Assembly: GCF_003855495.1 (NCBI RefSeq) | Contig: NZ_CP034087.1 | Coordinates: forward strand, 186,001-250,000 | Direction: 5' to 3' | DNA from: Methylocystis rosea | GTDB taxonomy: Bacteria > Pseudomonadota > Alphaproteobacteria > Rhizobiales > Beijerinckiaceae | Length of the DNA stretch: 64,000 nucleotides | Part shown: piece after piece, positions 1 to 8,592 of the stretch | Layout: the number at the start of each line of letters is the position of its first letter | Numbering within the stretch: the first letter of the stretch is position 1 | Translations under genes and position numbers: made by a program | The notes under the pieces: generated by a model | Database searches by the model: none | Told to the model about the DNA's origin: nothing | What the model saw: only the letters and a program-made list of their open reading frames with translations

Positions 1-746
1 AACGCGTCCCACATGCCGACAAAGAATTGCGAGCCCGACCAGACGAGCACGGGAACCGATGCCACGCCAAGCAGCGCCCAGACGATACGCCGAGTGTCGC
101 TGCCCGCCGGCATCCACTCACGCAAACCTGGAATCAGATCGGGATAGCTCAGCGCCATAACCGGCGCCGATACGATCGCCGCGAACCAGAACTTGTGCAT
201 GAGCGTGACATATTCCTGTTCACGCGCGATTTGTTCTGGATCGGCTCCCGTTTCAACGGCGGCCTTTATGTCCTGGGACCGTTGCTCGGCGACCCTGTGG
301 CCGGAAGCTTCGATCGCCGCACGGATTGCGTTGAAATCGGTCTTTTGCGGGTCATATTCGATATCGACGGCGCTTGCGCCGAGATTGGCCGCAGCAGCGA
401 TGACGCCCGGCGTCCCCTTCAGGGCGGACTCGACGCGGGTCACGCAGGAGGCGCAATGCATTTGTGCTACAAAAACGCGAATTTTCGCGGCGCCCGGCAC
501 GTAGCCGGCGCCGCGGATGGCCCTTGCGAGATCGGCGATATTTACGCGATTCGCGTCATAGTCGATCGCCGCGATCTTGCTCGCGAGGTTCACTCGCGCC
601 GATACGACTCCCTTTATTTCCTTGAGCGCCTTTTCGATCGCGGGAGGGCAGTGGGCGCAGGTCATGCCGCCCACAGTCAATTCTATGTGCTCACGTCGAG
701 CAGCCGTGGACAATGCGCCAGTTGTCGGTAGCGTGGTGTCGATCAT
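1..746 (-). CDS. Copper-translocating P1B-type ATPase, N-terminal part (cut by window edge)
   Basis: The gene runs off the left edge; 248 codons are visible. Two ferredoxin-like heavy-metal-associated domains are seen: GMTCAHC at residues 27-33 and MHCASC with Cys98 and Cys101. After them come about 35 linker residues and the first two membrane segments (about 187-202 and 220-238). This order is that of CopA/ActP Cu(I) exporters, which pump Cu(I) from the cytoplasm using ATP. The CPC and DKTGT motifs lie outside the window, so metal choice rests on the HMA motifs and the copper neighbours. The start ATG at 746 gives a short hydrophilic lead before the first HMA domain. It is followed on the same strand by no visible gene, and the DUF411 gene lies upstream. 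Confidence 0.9.
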   Translation of the reverse strand, partial: MIDTTLPTTGALSTAARREHIELTVGGMTCAHCPPAIEKALKEIKGVVSARVNLASKIAAIDYDANRVNIADLARAIRGAGYVPGAAKIRVFVAQMHCASCVTRVESALKGTPGVIAAAANLGASAVDIEYDPQKTDFNAIRAAIEASGHRVAEQRSQDIKAAVETGADPEQIAREQEYVTLMHKFWFAAIVSAPVMALSYPDLIPGLREWMPAGSDTRRIVWALLGVASVPVLVWSGSQFFVGMWDA

Positions 747-801
747 GGCCAACCCCGTCGTCTATATCCCCGGGTGTCTTCCTCTTGCGCTCGCGCAGTC
801 C

Positions 802-1242
802 TCATGGATAGTGCGCGAACACCTCAGTCGAACCGTCGCGTTTCAGGAGCAGCACGTTGTAAGATTCGGCCGCACCATGCTCCATGCCTGGCGAACCCGT
901 AGGCATTCCAGGAACGCTCAGCCCGATCGCGTCGGGCCGCTCCGCCAGCAGCCGCTTTATTTCGCTCGCCGGCACGTGACCCTCGATCGTGTAGCCTTCC
1001 ACAATGGCGGTGTGGCAAGAGGCGAGTTCGGGCGTTATGCCGTGCTCCTTCTTGATCTTGGAGACATCCCTCGTATCGATCATCGTGACCTTCATGCCCG
1101 CATCTTCGAGACGCTTCGCCCATAGGTGACAACATCCACAGGATGGCGAGCGCCATGCGGTGATGTCTTGGGCAAGGGCCGCAAGCGGCGCAATAAGGCC
1201 AAGGGCGAAGACGATGGCCAAACTTGTTTTCGATTTTGACAT
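802..1242 (-). CDS. DUF411 secreted metal-associated protein
   Basis: The product is 146 residues with a clear signal peptide (about residues 1-23, ending ALAALAQ) and then a DUF411 domain. Near the mature N-terminus is the SPSCGCCHLW motif, a likely metal or thiol site, and the protein continues with the conserved CHTA and HVPASEIKRLL segments typical of the family. DUF411 proteins are usually found beside copper-resistance genes, but their exact role is not established. The start at 1242 is chosen because a GGAG sequence sits just upstream and the signal peptide begins there; the frame stays open upstream with no coding character. It is probably periplasmic and co-transcribed with the neighbouring minus-strand copper genes. 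Confidence 0.88.
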   Translation of the reverse strand: MSKSKTSLAIVFALGLIAPLAALAQDITAWRSPSCGCCHLWAKRLEDAGMKVTMIDTRDVSKIKKEHGITPELASCHTAIVEGYTIEGHVPASEIKRLLAERPDAIGLSVPGMPTGSPGMEHGAAESYNVLLLKRDGSTEVFAHYP

Positions 1243-1295
1243 GTCGGTCTCCCGGAAGGAGGACAAGCAGGCCGCGTGGACCTGCGCTCGTCGGT

Positions 1296-1418
1296 TCACT
1301 GGAACAGATATTTGATGAGCGCTATTATCGCGAGAATGAGAGCTATCAGGATCAAAATCCAGAAGAGTCCCATGCTCGACATGCCCCAACCGCTCATCAT
1401 CCCGTCCGATTCCATCAT
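1296..1418 (-). CDS. 40-residue single-pass membrane protein in the copper cluster
   Basis: This is a short frame read directly from the sequence: MMESDGMMSGWGMSS, then a strongly hydrophobic helix of about 22 residues (GLFWILILIALILAIIALI) and a KYLFQ tail. The N-terminus holds six methionines in 16 residues, which would suit soft-metal contact. It sits between the DUF411 gene and a CusF-like gene on the same strand, with a GGAAAA sequence before the ATG. Small membrane proteins of this build are common in copper and silver clusters but no function is known to me. Inference: a Met-rich accessory of the efflux system. The gene call rests on codon continuity, hydrophobicity and position only. 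Confidence 0.6.
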   Translation of the reverse strand: MMESDGMMSGWGMSSMGLFWILILIALILAIIALIKYLFQ

Positions 1419-1447
1419 GGGTAATTTTCCGTTTTGCAATCTTCCGC

Positions 1448-1810
1448 TCACTCCACGCGGCGAATTTCGTCGATGACATAGAGGCCTTTTGCATCGCGGC
1501 TCAGGGTGAACGTCACTTTAGCTCCCGGCGCCAAGCCCGTGAGGTCGATGCCGGGCGCGATGCCGAAAGCCATCGTCATGCCGGGCCAATTCAACGCGGC
1601 GATCGGCCCGTGCGTGATCAGGAGCTTGCGCTCGGTTGCATTGACGCCCTTGATGACGCCGTCGCCAGACGCCTTGTCTGCGGCTTGGGCGACGACGAGC
1701 CGTTGCGCGGATTCGACCGCGCCGACTTTTGTCGCGCAGAGCGTGGGGGCGATCGCCGAAGCAGCGAGAACCGCAACGAGTTTGACCCGGTGATGAGGAA
1801 GGTTCTGCAT
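1448..1810 (-). CDS. CusF-like periplasmic copper-binding protein
   Basis: A 120-residue protein with an N-terminal signal sequence (about residues 1-31) and a C-terminal OB-fold domain of the CusF type. The family signature is visible as GVIKGVNATERKLLITHGP, then the WPGMTMAFG segment that contains the Trp and Met ligands of CusF, and the closing YVIDEIRRVE strand. CusF hands Cu(I)/Ag(I) to the CusB adaptor and CusA pump in the periplasm. A GAGAGAA sequence precedes the ATG. Two CusF-like genes flank the cus genes here (the other ends at 8593), and this one keeps the better set of metal ligands. Confidence 0.88.
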   Translation of the reverse strand: MQNLPHHRVKLVAVLAASAIAPTLCATKVGAVESAQRLVVAQAADKASGDGVIKGVNATERKLLITHGPIAALNWPGMTMAFGIAPGIDLTGLAPGAKVTFTLSRDAKGLYVIDEIRRVE

Positions 1811-1904
1811 TATTTCTCTCCTTGGTGAACATCATTCCGCGCTTTGAAACGCGGATCGAATGGCCAGCGTCTTCGACAACCATGCTGTTTCATCGTCGCG
1901 CGGC

Positions 1905-2097
1905 GGGCCAAAGGGCTTGATCAGCATATAGATCGAAGGATGACGACAAGCGTCAGAACCGTCGAACGCGCCATCCCGCCAATCATCGAAACGGCGATAC
2001 GCTGCATGATTTCTGATCCGGCGCCTGCGCCCCAGACGATCGGCGCGAGCCCCGCCATGCTGACGCCGACCGTTTCGGCGCATATATAACGGCGCTC
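1905..2097 (-). pseudogene. Relic of a second cusA C-terminus
   Basis: Read on the minus strand, about 55 codons match the end of the intact cusA located just upstream: MAGLAPIVWGAGAGSEIMQR, then MIGGMARSTVLTLVV. After LTLVVI one base is missing relative to the intact gene (the ATTCCGGCGATCTATGCG stretch), which puts a stop after RSIC. The wider frame 1832-2221 is not a real protein. The segment is best explained as the remains of a duplicated cusA or of a recombination event in the copper cluster. Confidence 0.8.
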
Positions 2098-2242
2098 TGA
2101 GACCTTTCATGGCGCAGGGCCGCTTTCCTATAAGAAACGGCCCCAGAAAAAGCCCCGGTCGGGCCGTTCCTATATAGCTGAAAGGGATTACGATATGGGC
2201 GGCTTCATGTTGAACATGCATTCAATCACGAGGCCTCCCCCG

Positions 2243-2455
2243 TCAGCGGCAGACCCACACCCATTGTCCCTGATGGAGATGCCAGCACACATTATGCCTG
2301 TGTTGACCCGGGGTGCTCCAATCGCGATGCCCGTGGCGGCTATGCCCGCCGGGGACCATTCCGTGAATCTGCGGATCTTGCCCCTGCATCTCTTGGGCCA
2401 TTGCGGGGACGGATAGGGCCAGCATCGTCGCTAAGGCAATAGAGAGTTTAAGCAT
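2243..2455 (-). CDS. Small His-rich secreted protein
   Basis: A 70-residue product with a textbook signal peptide (MLKLSIALATMLALSVPAMA, cleavage before Q/E) and a mature part of about 49 residues with eight histidines, two cysteines and several Trp near the C-terminus (ending GQWVWVCR). A strong AGGAGG ribosome site lies 8 bases before the ATG. It stands directly downstream of cusA on the same strand. His-rich periplasmic peptides of this sort can bind Cu or Ag, as SilE-like proteins do, but no similarity to SilE is visible. Function is inferred from composition and neighbours. Confidence 0.72.
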   Translation of the reverse strand: MLKLSIALATMLALSVPAMAQEMQGQDPQIHGMVPGGHSRHGHRDWSTPGQHRHNVCWHLHQGQWVWVCR

Positions 2456-2491
2456 TGGTCTTTCCTCCTGTGAAGATTGTTGTGCATTGTT

Positions 2492-5400
2492 CTATGGAGC
2501 TGCGTGAATAGTTCCGTCCAACTCCTGTTTGACCTCGCCTTTTTCAGACAAGCCAAACCCCTTGATCAGCGCATAGATCGCCGGAATGACAACGAGCGTC
2601 AGAGCCGTCGAAGACACCATCCCGCCAATCATCGGAACGGCGATGCGCTGCATAACTTCTGATCCTGCGCCCGTGCTCCAGAGGATCGGCACGAGCCCGG
2701 CCATGATCGCGACGACCGTCATCATCTTCGGCCGCACGCGTTCGACCGCGCCGAGCATAATCGCTTCTCGTAAATCGGCGCGAGTGAAGCTTTTCCCTTT
2801 GGCTGCGCGTTTGACCGCGACCTCGCGCATCGCCGCATCGAGATAGATCAGCATCACGACGCCGGTCTCGGCGGCGACGCCAGCAAGCGCGATGAAGCCG
2901 ACCGCCACTGCGACGGACATGTTGAAGTTCAGGAACCACATCAGCCACACGCCGCCGACCAACGCGAAGGGCAGCGACAGCATGACAATCAAAGTTTCGG
3001 TCAAACGGCGGAAATTCAGGTAGAGCAACAGGAAGATGATGAGTAGCGTCAGGGGCACGACCAGCCGCATGCGCGCCTGTGCACGCTCCAGATATTCGAA
3101 TTGGCCGCTCCAAACGACATAAGCGCCTGGCGGGAACTCAATCGTGTCGACGACCGCCTGGCGCGCTTCTTCGACAAAGCCGCCGAGATCGCGGTCCCGA
3201 ATATCGACGAAGATGTAGACCGCGAGCTGGCCATTCTCGGTGCGAATCGAGGTCGGGCCACGAACGAGTTCGACCCTCGCTACCTCGCCGAGCGGAACCG
3301 TCCCGCCGCCGGGTAAGGGAATCAGCACTTCGCTGGCGATCGCTCTCGGATTGGAGCGGAAGTCGCGCGGATAGCGGATGTTGACGCCGTAGCGTTCGCG
3401 TCCTTCAACCGTTGTTGTGACGGTCTCGCCGCCGAGCGCCGTGGCGATTGTCGCTTGCAGGTCGCCGATCATGAGGCCGTAACGCGCGAGCGCAGCGCGA
3501 TCCGGCGCGATGTCGAGGTAGTAGCCGCCCATGACGCGTTCGGCGTAGGCGGAAGAAGCGCCAGGAACGTGTTTCACCACAGTTTCAACCTGCCGCGCCA
3601 AGTTCTCGATTTGCGCAAGATCGCGGCCGAAAATCTTGACGCCGATTGGCGTCCTGATTCCGGTCGCCAGCATGTCAATTCTGTTTCGGATCGGCATGGT
3701 CCAGGCGTTCGATACGCCGGGAAATTGCAACGCCGCATCCAATTCCGCAGTGAGCTTGTCGATCGTCATTCCAGGACGCCATTGATCCTTTGGCTTCAAC
3801 TGGATGACGGTCTCGAACATTTCGAGCGGCGCCGGGTCGGTCGCGGTGGAAGCGCGCCCAGCCTTGCCATAGGCGGACTGAACCTCGGGGAAGGATTTGA
3901 TGATGCGGTCTTGCGTTTGCAGGAGTTCGGCGGCCTTGGTGACCGAGAGCCCCGGCAGAGTCGTCGGCATGTAAAGGAGCGCGCCCTCATTGAGAGCGGG
4001 CATGAATTCGCTACCAAGCTGGCGCGCCGGAATGATGGTCAGCGCGAGCGCTCCCAACGCCAGCAGAATAGTGGCGACCTTCGCTTTGAGCACCAGACGT
4101 ATGATCGGTCGATAGAGCCAGATGAGGGCGCGATTGATCGGGTTTCTGGCCTCGGGAACGATTTTTCCGCGCACGAAGACGACCATCAGCGCCGGCACGA
4201 GCGTCACGGAAAGAAGCGCCGCCGCCGCCATAGCGAAAGTCTTGGTGAAGGCAAGCGGGCTGAACAGGCGCCCCTCTTGCGCTTCGAGCGTGAAGATCGG
4301 CAAGAAAGAAACCGTAATAATCAACAGACTAAAGAACAGGGCGGGGCCGACTTCTGTTGCAGCGTCGATCAGTATCTCGATGCGCCGCTTATCCGGATGT
4401 GCGCGCTCCAGACGCTTGTGTGCGTTCTCGATCATGACGATGGCGGCGTCGACCATTGCGCCGATCGCGATGGCGATGCCGCCCAAACTCATGATGTTCG
4501 AGCCGAGTCCCAGCGCCTTCATCGCGGCGAAGGCCATCAAAATGCCGACCGGCAACATGATGATCGCGACGAGCGCGCTACGCACATGCAAGAGGAACGC
4601 AACACAGACGAGCGCGACAATGATGCTTTCCTCGATGAGCGTACTCTTTAGTGTTTCGATGGCAGCATGAATAAGCTGTGAGCGATCGTAAACCGAGACG
4701 ATCTCGACGCCTTTCGGTAGGCCTGTCGCCATCTGCGCGAGGGTGGACTTGACATTGTCGATCACTGTGAGCGCATTGGCGCCATAACGTTGCAGTGCGA
4801 TGCCACTCGCGACCTCGCCCTCGCCATTGAGTTCCGTGATGCCACGTCGTTCGTCGGGACCGAGTTCGATGCGTGCGACGTCCTTTAGGAGAAGCGGCGT
4901 GCCGCTTTCAACGCGCAGAACAATGCTTTCCAGGTCGCTCACGCCGCGTAGATAGCCGCGTCCGCGCACGATAAATTCGAACTCGGACAATTCAACCGTG
5001 CGGCCGCCAACATCGGCGTTGCTCGCTCGAATGACGTCGCGCACTTTCGACAGCGGAATGCCGAGCGCGCGCAGTCGGTTAGGATCGACAACGACATTAT
5101 ACTGCTTGACGAAGCCGCCGACGCTCGCGATCTCGGCGACGCCTTCGGCCTTGGCGAGGCCGTAGCGGATCGTCCAATCCTGGATCGAGCGCAATTCGGC
5201 GAGCGTCATATCCTTGGCGATGAGCGCATATTGATAGACCCAGCCAACGCCCGTCGCATCGGGACCAAGAACAGGCGTCACGCCCGCCGGCAATCTCTTA
5301 CTCGCCGCGCTCAAATATTCGAGGACGCGGGAGCGCGCCCAGTAAATATCGACGCCATCGTCGAAGATGACGTAGACGAAGGATACGCCAAAAAACGAAA

Positions 5401-5653
5401 ATCCGCGCACGACTTTGGAACGCGGAACGGTCAGCATCGAACTGGTGAGCGGATAAGTGACTTGGTCCTCGACGACTTGCGGCGCTTGGCCCGGATATTC
5501 CGTATAGACGATCGCTTGCACATCGGAGAGATCGGGAATGGCGTCGAGTGGCAGCGTGCGCAAGGCATAGACGCCCCCTGCGACCGCGAAGGCTGTGCCG
5601 ACGAAAATGAGCACAAGGTTGCGCGCCGACCATGCGATGAGGCGGGCGATCAC
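2492..5653 (-). CDS. cusA: CusA-type Cu(I)/Ag(I) RND efflux pump
   Basis: A full-length RND pump of 1053 residues. The three methionines that move Cu(I) through E. coli CusA (M573, M623, M672) are present with a constant offset: M562 in YMPTT, M612 in LEMFETV and M661 in RIDML. The fourth helix carries AIGAMVDAAIVMIENAHK (about 397-413), the pattern of the HME4 (Cu/Ag) class, with the proton-relay Asp at 402. The pump takes metal from the periplasm, CusF and CusB and drives it outward with protons. Its start overlaps the cusB stop by 4 bases, so the two genes are translationally coupled. The C-terminus is duplicated as a relic at 1905-2097. Confidence 0.96.
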   Translation of the reverse strand: MIARLIAWSARNLVLIFVGTAFAVAGGVYALRTLPLDAIPDLSDVQAIVYTEYPGQAPQVVEDQVTYPLTSSMLTVPRSKVVRGFSFFGVSFVYVIFDDGVDIYWARSRVLEYLSAASKRLPAGVTPVLGPDATGVGWVYQYALIAKDMTLAELRSIQDWTIRYGLAKAEGVAEIASVGGFVKQYNVVVDPNRLRALGIPLSKVRDVIRASNADVGGRTVELSEFEFIVRGRGYLRGVSDLESIVLRVESGTPLLLKDVARIELGPDERRGITELNGEGEVASGIALQRYGANALTVIDNVKSTLAQMATGLPKGVEIVSVYDRSQLIHAAIETLKSTLIEESIIVALVCVAFLLHVRSALVAIIMLPVGILMAFAAMKALGLGSNIMSLGGIAIAIGAMVDAAIVMIENAHKRLERAHPDKRRIEILIDAATEVGPALFFSLLIITVSFLPIFTLEAQEGRLFSPLAFTKTFAMAAAALLSVTLVPALMVVFVRGKIVPEARNPINRALIWLYRPIIRLVLKAKVATILLALGALALTIIPARQLGSEFMPALNEGALLYMPTTLPGLSVTKAAELLQTQDRIIKSFPEVQSAYGKAGRASTATDPAPLEMFETVIQLKPKDQWRPGMTIDKLTAELDAALQFPGVSNAWTMPIRNRIDMLATGIRTPIGVKIFGRDLAQIENLARQVETVVKHVPGASSAYAERVMGGYYLDIAPDRAALARYGLMIGDLQATIATALGGETVTTTVEGRERYGVNIRYPRDFRSNPRAIASEVLIPLPGGGTVPLGEVARVELVRGPTSIRTENGQLAVYIFVDIRDRDLGGFVEEARQAVVDTIEFPPGAYVVWSGQFEYLERAQARMRLVVPLTLLIIFLLLYLNFRRLTETLIVMLSLPFALVGGVWLMWFLNFNMSVAVAVGFIALAGVAAETGVVMLIYLDAAMREVAVKRAAKGKSFTRADLREAIMLGAVERVRPKMMTVVAIMAGLVPILWSTGAGSEVMQRIAVPMIGGMVSSTALTLVVIPAIYALIKGFGLSEKGEVKQELDGTIHAAP

Positions 5654-7071
5654 TTGCCAGCCTCCCCTTGATCGAGAGCTCGCAACGCCGCCTTCAAATT
5701 GCTTTCGGCGTCGATAAGGAAGTTCGCGGCCGTGACGACGCGTTCGTTTTCATTTACGCCGCTCTTGATTTCGACGAAGCCTTCGCCGCGTCGGCCGATT
5801 TTGACTTCGCGCGGCTCGAAACGCCCTTCGCCCTTGTCGACAATCGCCACTTGCCGCTTGCCCGTGTCGATGACCGCGCTTTCGGGGACAGTAAGCGCCT
5901 TCTCGTTGCCGCCGGCGGCGATGTCGACGTCGGCATACATATCTCCCCGCAGCAGTCCGTCGGGGTTTGGCAGTTCGATCCTGACACGCGCCGTGCGCGT
6001 CTCCATATTGAGATGGGGATAAATCAGCGCGACCTGCCCCTTGAAGGTTCGATCTGGGTAGGCCCTTGGTCGGACGTCGACCTTTTGTCCGGGGGCAACC
6101 AAAGCGATGTCGCGCTCGGCGATGTCAGCCAACACCCAGACCACCGAATGGTCGACGATGCGAAATAGCGCGTCGCCGGGCGCGGCGCGCATGCCGTTGA
6201 GCGCGGTCCGCTCGAAGATGTGTCCGTCCTGCGGCGCCCGCCATAGAATATGATGCGGGACGCCACGCGCGCGCGCTATCGCTGCAATAGCATCGTCATC
6301 AAGACCGAGGTTGCGGAGTCGGAGCCTCGCAGCCTCAATGCCCGCCGCCTCGATTGCTTCGCCCCGTCGCGTCTTCAGGACGGCGACATATTCGGCCGCC
6401 GCGCTTGAAACATTGGGGCCATAGATGCGCATGAGCGGCTGGCCCTTGCGGACGTAATCGCCTTCCACGAACTTCTCGACCGATTCGATGAAGCCCTCGA
6501 AGCGCAGGGAGACGATCGAGATACGGCGCGGGTCGAACTCGATCCTGCCCGTCGCGCGAACAGGGACGCTCAGCGTCCGACGTTCGACCGGTTCGGAACG
6601 AACCCCTGTCTTTTGCAACTTGCCGGGGCTGATTGTGATGGTCGAACTATCTTCGGATTCGTCCTCATAGACGGGAATGTAATCCATTCCCATCGAATCC
6701 TTCTTTGGAACGGGCGAGGTGTCGGGCAGGCCCATCGGATTGCGATAGAAGCGCACGCGCCGCTCTCCGCTCGCGGCAGATGCGACTGGCGGCTTGTCTT
6801 CGAAGCTCACATCTTCGCTCGCGCGCACTGGCAGGTAATCCTTGCCAGCCGATGTCTTTTTGGGCGTGAGCGAATAAGCCCGGCGACTGTCGGGATCGCG
6901 GTAGTAAATGATCGGGCCTGCCGTTGCAGGCGCCTTGTCCGAGACGTTAGGCCTCGCATCGTCCCGGGTTCCTGAGGGCGTGACCCATTTGAAACGTCCT
7001 TCGACCAACCAAGCGACGGCGGCCGCGACGACCGCAAAGCCGAACAGAAGAATGACGTAACGCCGCGTCAT
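5650..7071 (-). CDS. cusB: CusB-type periplasmic adaptor with two heavy-metal-binding repeats
   Basis: A 473-residue membrane-fusion protein. It has an N-terminal membrane anchor (about 5-22), then two tandem YHS-like heavy-metal-binding domains (about 56-82 and 108-135, the latter with NPMGLPD and KKDSMGMDYIPVY). The lipoyl, coiled-coil and beta-barrel parts of CusB follow (ITISPGKLQKTGV onward). E. coli CusB lacks the tandem N-terminal repeats, but many proteobacterial homologues carry one or two. It would bridge CusA to an outer-membrane channel and accept Cu(I)/Ag(I). Its stop overlaps the cusA start and its start overlaps the stop of the upstream cusC-like gene (4 bases each), so this is one operon. 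Confidence 0.95.
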   Translation of the reverse strand: MTRRYVILLFGFAVVAAAVAWLVEGRFKWVTPSGTRDDARPNVSDKAPATAGPIIYYRDPDSRRAYSLTPKKTSAGKDYLPVRASEDVSFEDKPPVASAASGERRVRFYRNPMGLPDTSPVPKKDSMGMDYIPVYEDESEDSSTITISPGKLQKTGVRSEPVERRTLSVPVRATGRIEFDPRRISIVSLRFEGFIESVEKFVEGDYVRKGQPLMRIYGPNVSSAAAEYVAVLKTRRGEAIEAAGIEAARLRLRNLGLDDDAIAAIARARGVPHHILWRAPQDGHIFERTALNGMRAAPGDALFRIVDHSVVWVLADIAERDIALVAPGQKVDVRPRAYPDRTFKGQVALIYPHLNMETRTARVRIELPNPDGLLRGDMYADVDIAAGGNEKALTVPESAVIDTGKRQVAIVDKGEGRFEPREVKIGRRGEGFVEIKSGVNENERVVTAANFLIDAESNLKAALRALDQGEAGK

Positions 7072-7961
7072 AGAGAGCCTCCAGCCAAACGTTCAAGCTC
7101 GGCGTATCGGGCTTGCTCTTCGACTTTGAGCTTGAGGATTTCGACTTCGATCGCGCGCAGTCGCCGCTCGGCTTCCAGAGACGTCGCCAAATCGGCGGTT
7201 CCAGCCGCAAAAACACTTCGCGCCATTTCTACCGACGGGCGCGCCGGATTGAGCTGGCGTTGTTCGACGATGCGGATCGCCTTGCGTGCCGCCTCCAGCG
7301 CGAACCACGTTTCGGCGGCATCGCCATCAACGCGGATTCGAATGGCGTCGTACCGCATCTGCCCGGCGCCGAGTCGCGAACTGGCAGCGCGCTGTTCGGC
7401 AGCCTTCGCCTCATATTGCAGCGAGACTTTAAAGCCAAGCATGAATTGCCCGGCGTTGTCGCCGGTGGGACGCTGCACAAAGGTCGCGCCAACGGTGACG
7501 TTTGGGTAGCAGGTTAGGTCCGTAAGCTCCTTTCGTTCCGGTGGTCGCGCGGCAGTCTTGACGCGGGAGATTAAGTCTGTGTCGACGACGCGACTCTGAT
7601 GCCTCGCGGCCTCGGCGTCGGCCTCGGCGACGCCGCGCTCCAGATCGCGCTCGCCCCAGAACTTAAATTCCTTTTCGACGCCGATCCAAGGTTGGCCGAC
7701 GCCGCGTCCATTCACGTCCCATGCTTGCAGCGTTACCGTCGGATCGGCCAGCACGCCAACTGCGCCCACTTTTTGCGCGGCCGCGTTGGCAGCCAGCGCA
7801 GACCCCGCCAATTCGCTGCTAAGCTGTCGCGCCAACGCGCCAACGCTGTCGACGTTCACGCCGGGAACTTCGCACTCCTTCGCCGCGATCGGAACTGTCC
7901 ACGGCAAGTCCATGACCGGTCCAATCGCGGCGAGGCGGCCAAGGCGTCGAACTACTCTCAT
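7068..7961 (-). CDS. CusC/TolC-family outer-membrane factor, internally shortened
   Basis: About 297 residues from ATG 7961, which overlaps the stop of the preceding gene as ATGA; a longer frame upstream is not needed. The N-terminal part (DPTVTLQAWDVNGRG, EKEFKFWGERDLERG) and the C-terminal part (YPNVTVGATFVQRPTGDNAG, then the last helical repeat) match TolC-type channels. Such proteins usually have about 420-480 residues. Here RVKTA runs straight into RPPERK, so roughly 100 residues of the first repeat appear to be missing. A trimeric channel would probably not form. No lipoprotein signal is evident. The Cus pump may instead use another channel, such as the one at 37502-38908. Confidence 0.72.
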   Translation of the reverse strand: MRVVRRLGRLAAIGPVMDLPWTVPIAAKECEVPGVNVDSVGALARQLSSELAGSALAANAAAQKVGAVGVLADPTVTLQAWDVNGRGVGQPWIGVEKEFKFWGERDLERGVAEADAEAARHQSRVVDTDLISRVKTAARPPERKELTDLTCYPNVTVGATFVQRPTGDNAGQFMLGFKVSLQYEAKAAEQRAASSRLGAGQMRYDAIRIRVDGDAAETWFALEAARKAIRIVEQRQLNPARPSVEMARSVFAAGTADLATSLEAERRLRAIEVEILKLKVEEQARYAELERLAGGSL

Positions 7962-8365
7962 GGCGCCGCCTTTAAGACGAGCCGATTTTCGAGCGTACCG
8001 GTCTCGCCCTGGACTTTCGCCGCCAGCGAAACTCTCCACTTCCCCTCCATCGACAGATCGAGCTTGAAGCGATAGACGCCAAGTTCCGCGCTCGGCAGAG
8101 GCTCGATGCTGGCCGTCATCATCTCCATGCCGTCGGGCGCCATGTCGAGCCGCGTCGCGAAAATCACCGCGCCAGGAACAAGCTTGCCGTCTGGCTTGTG
8201 AATAAGGCGCACCGAGACGATTGCGTCACCCTTCTTGATGCCCTTTTCGATAAGCGTGAATTCGTAATCCTTGATGTCGGCTTGCGCCATTGGGACGCCG
8301 CCAAGCATTAAGGCGAGAGCAGTCAGGGCGACGACAGGGACGTGAGGCGAGTTCACAAACGGCAT
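7958..8365 (-). CDS. FixH/YtkA-like secreted protein of the copper operon
   Basis: A 135-residue product with a signal peptide (about residues 1-28, ending PMAQA) and one immunoglobulin-like beta domain of the FixH/YtkA type. Recognisable parts are the GDAIVSVRLIHKPDGKLVPG strand pair, the Met-rich RLDMAPDGMEMM and the closing MEGKWRVSLAAKVQGETG. Proteins like this are often found next to Cus-type genes and are thought to bind or deliver metal in the periplasm; this role is unproven. The stop overlaps the start of the cusC-like gene. The start at 8365 is chosen for the signal peptide; no strong ribosome site is seen. Confidence 0.8.
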   Translation of the reverse strand: MPFVNSPHVPVVALTALALMLGGVPMAQADIKDYEFTLIEKGIKKGDAIVSVRLIHKPDGKLVPGAVIFATRLDMAPDGMEMMTASIEPLPSAELGVYRFKLDLSMEGKWRVSLAAKVQGETGTLENRLVLKAAP

Positions 8366-8592
8366 GAGGTCAACACAAGCCTTTCCTTGGCTCTTGGTCT
8401 CTCCGAACGCGCAAGCGCGCCAATAATGATGGGGGAACGCGAGTAAAACGCTGTTGGGCGCGCCAGGGCCAGCGATGATCACCGACCGTGATCCGGAGCA
8501 CGACAAGCGTCGGAAGCGTCGCTCAAACGCTTTTTTCGCTGGTAAGCTGCCTGTAATCGACCACAATCACGACCGCCTCAGCACGCCGAAAC

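Noticed and set aside
27..731. 234-codon plus-strand frame at the left edge
   Set aside because: It lies antisense to the copper ATPase N-terminus, whose two HMA domains are unmistakable.
1832..2221. 129-codon minus-strand frame over the cusA relic
   Set aside because: Its translation is out of frame with the visible cusA similarity and has no features of its own.
3455..4651. 398-codon open frame on the plus strand inside cusA
   Set aside because: It is antisense to a fully conserved pump gene, is Arg/Asp/His-rich and matches no family; it is an effect of GC-rich codon bias.
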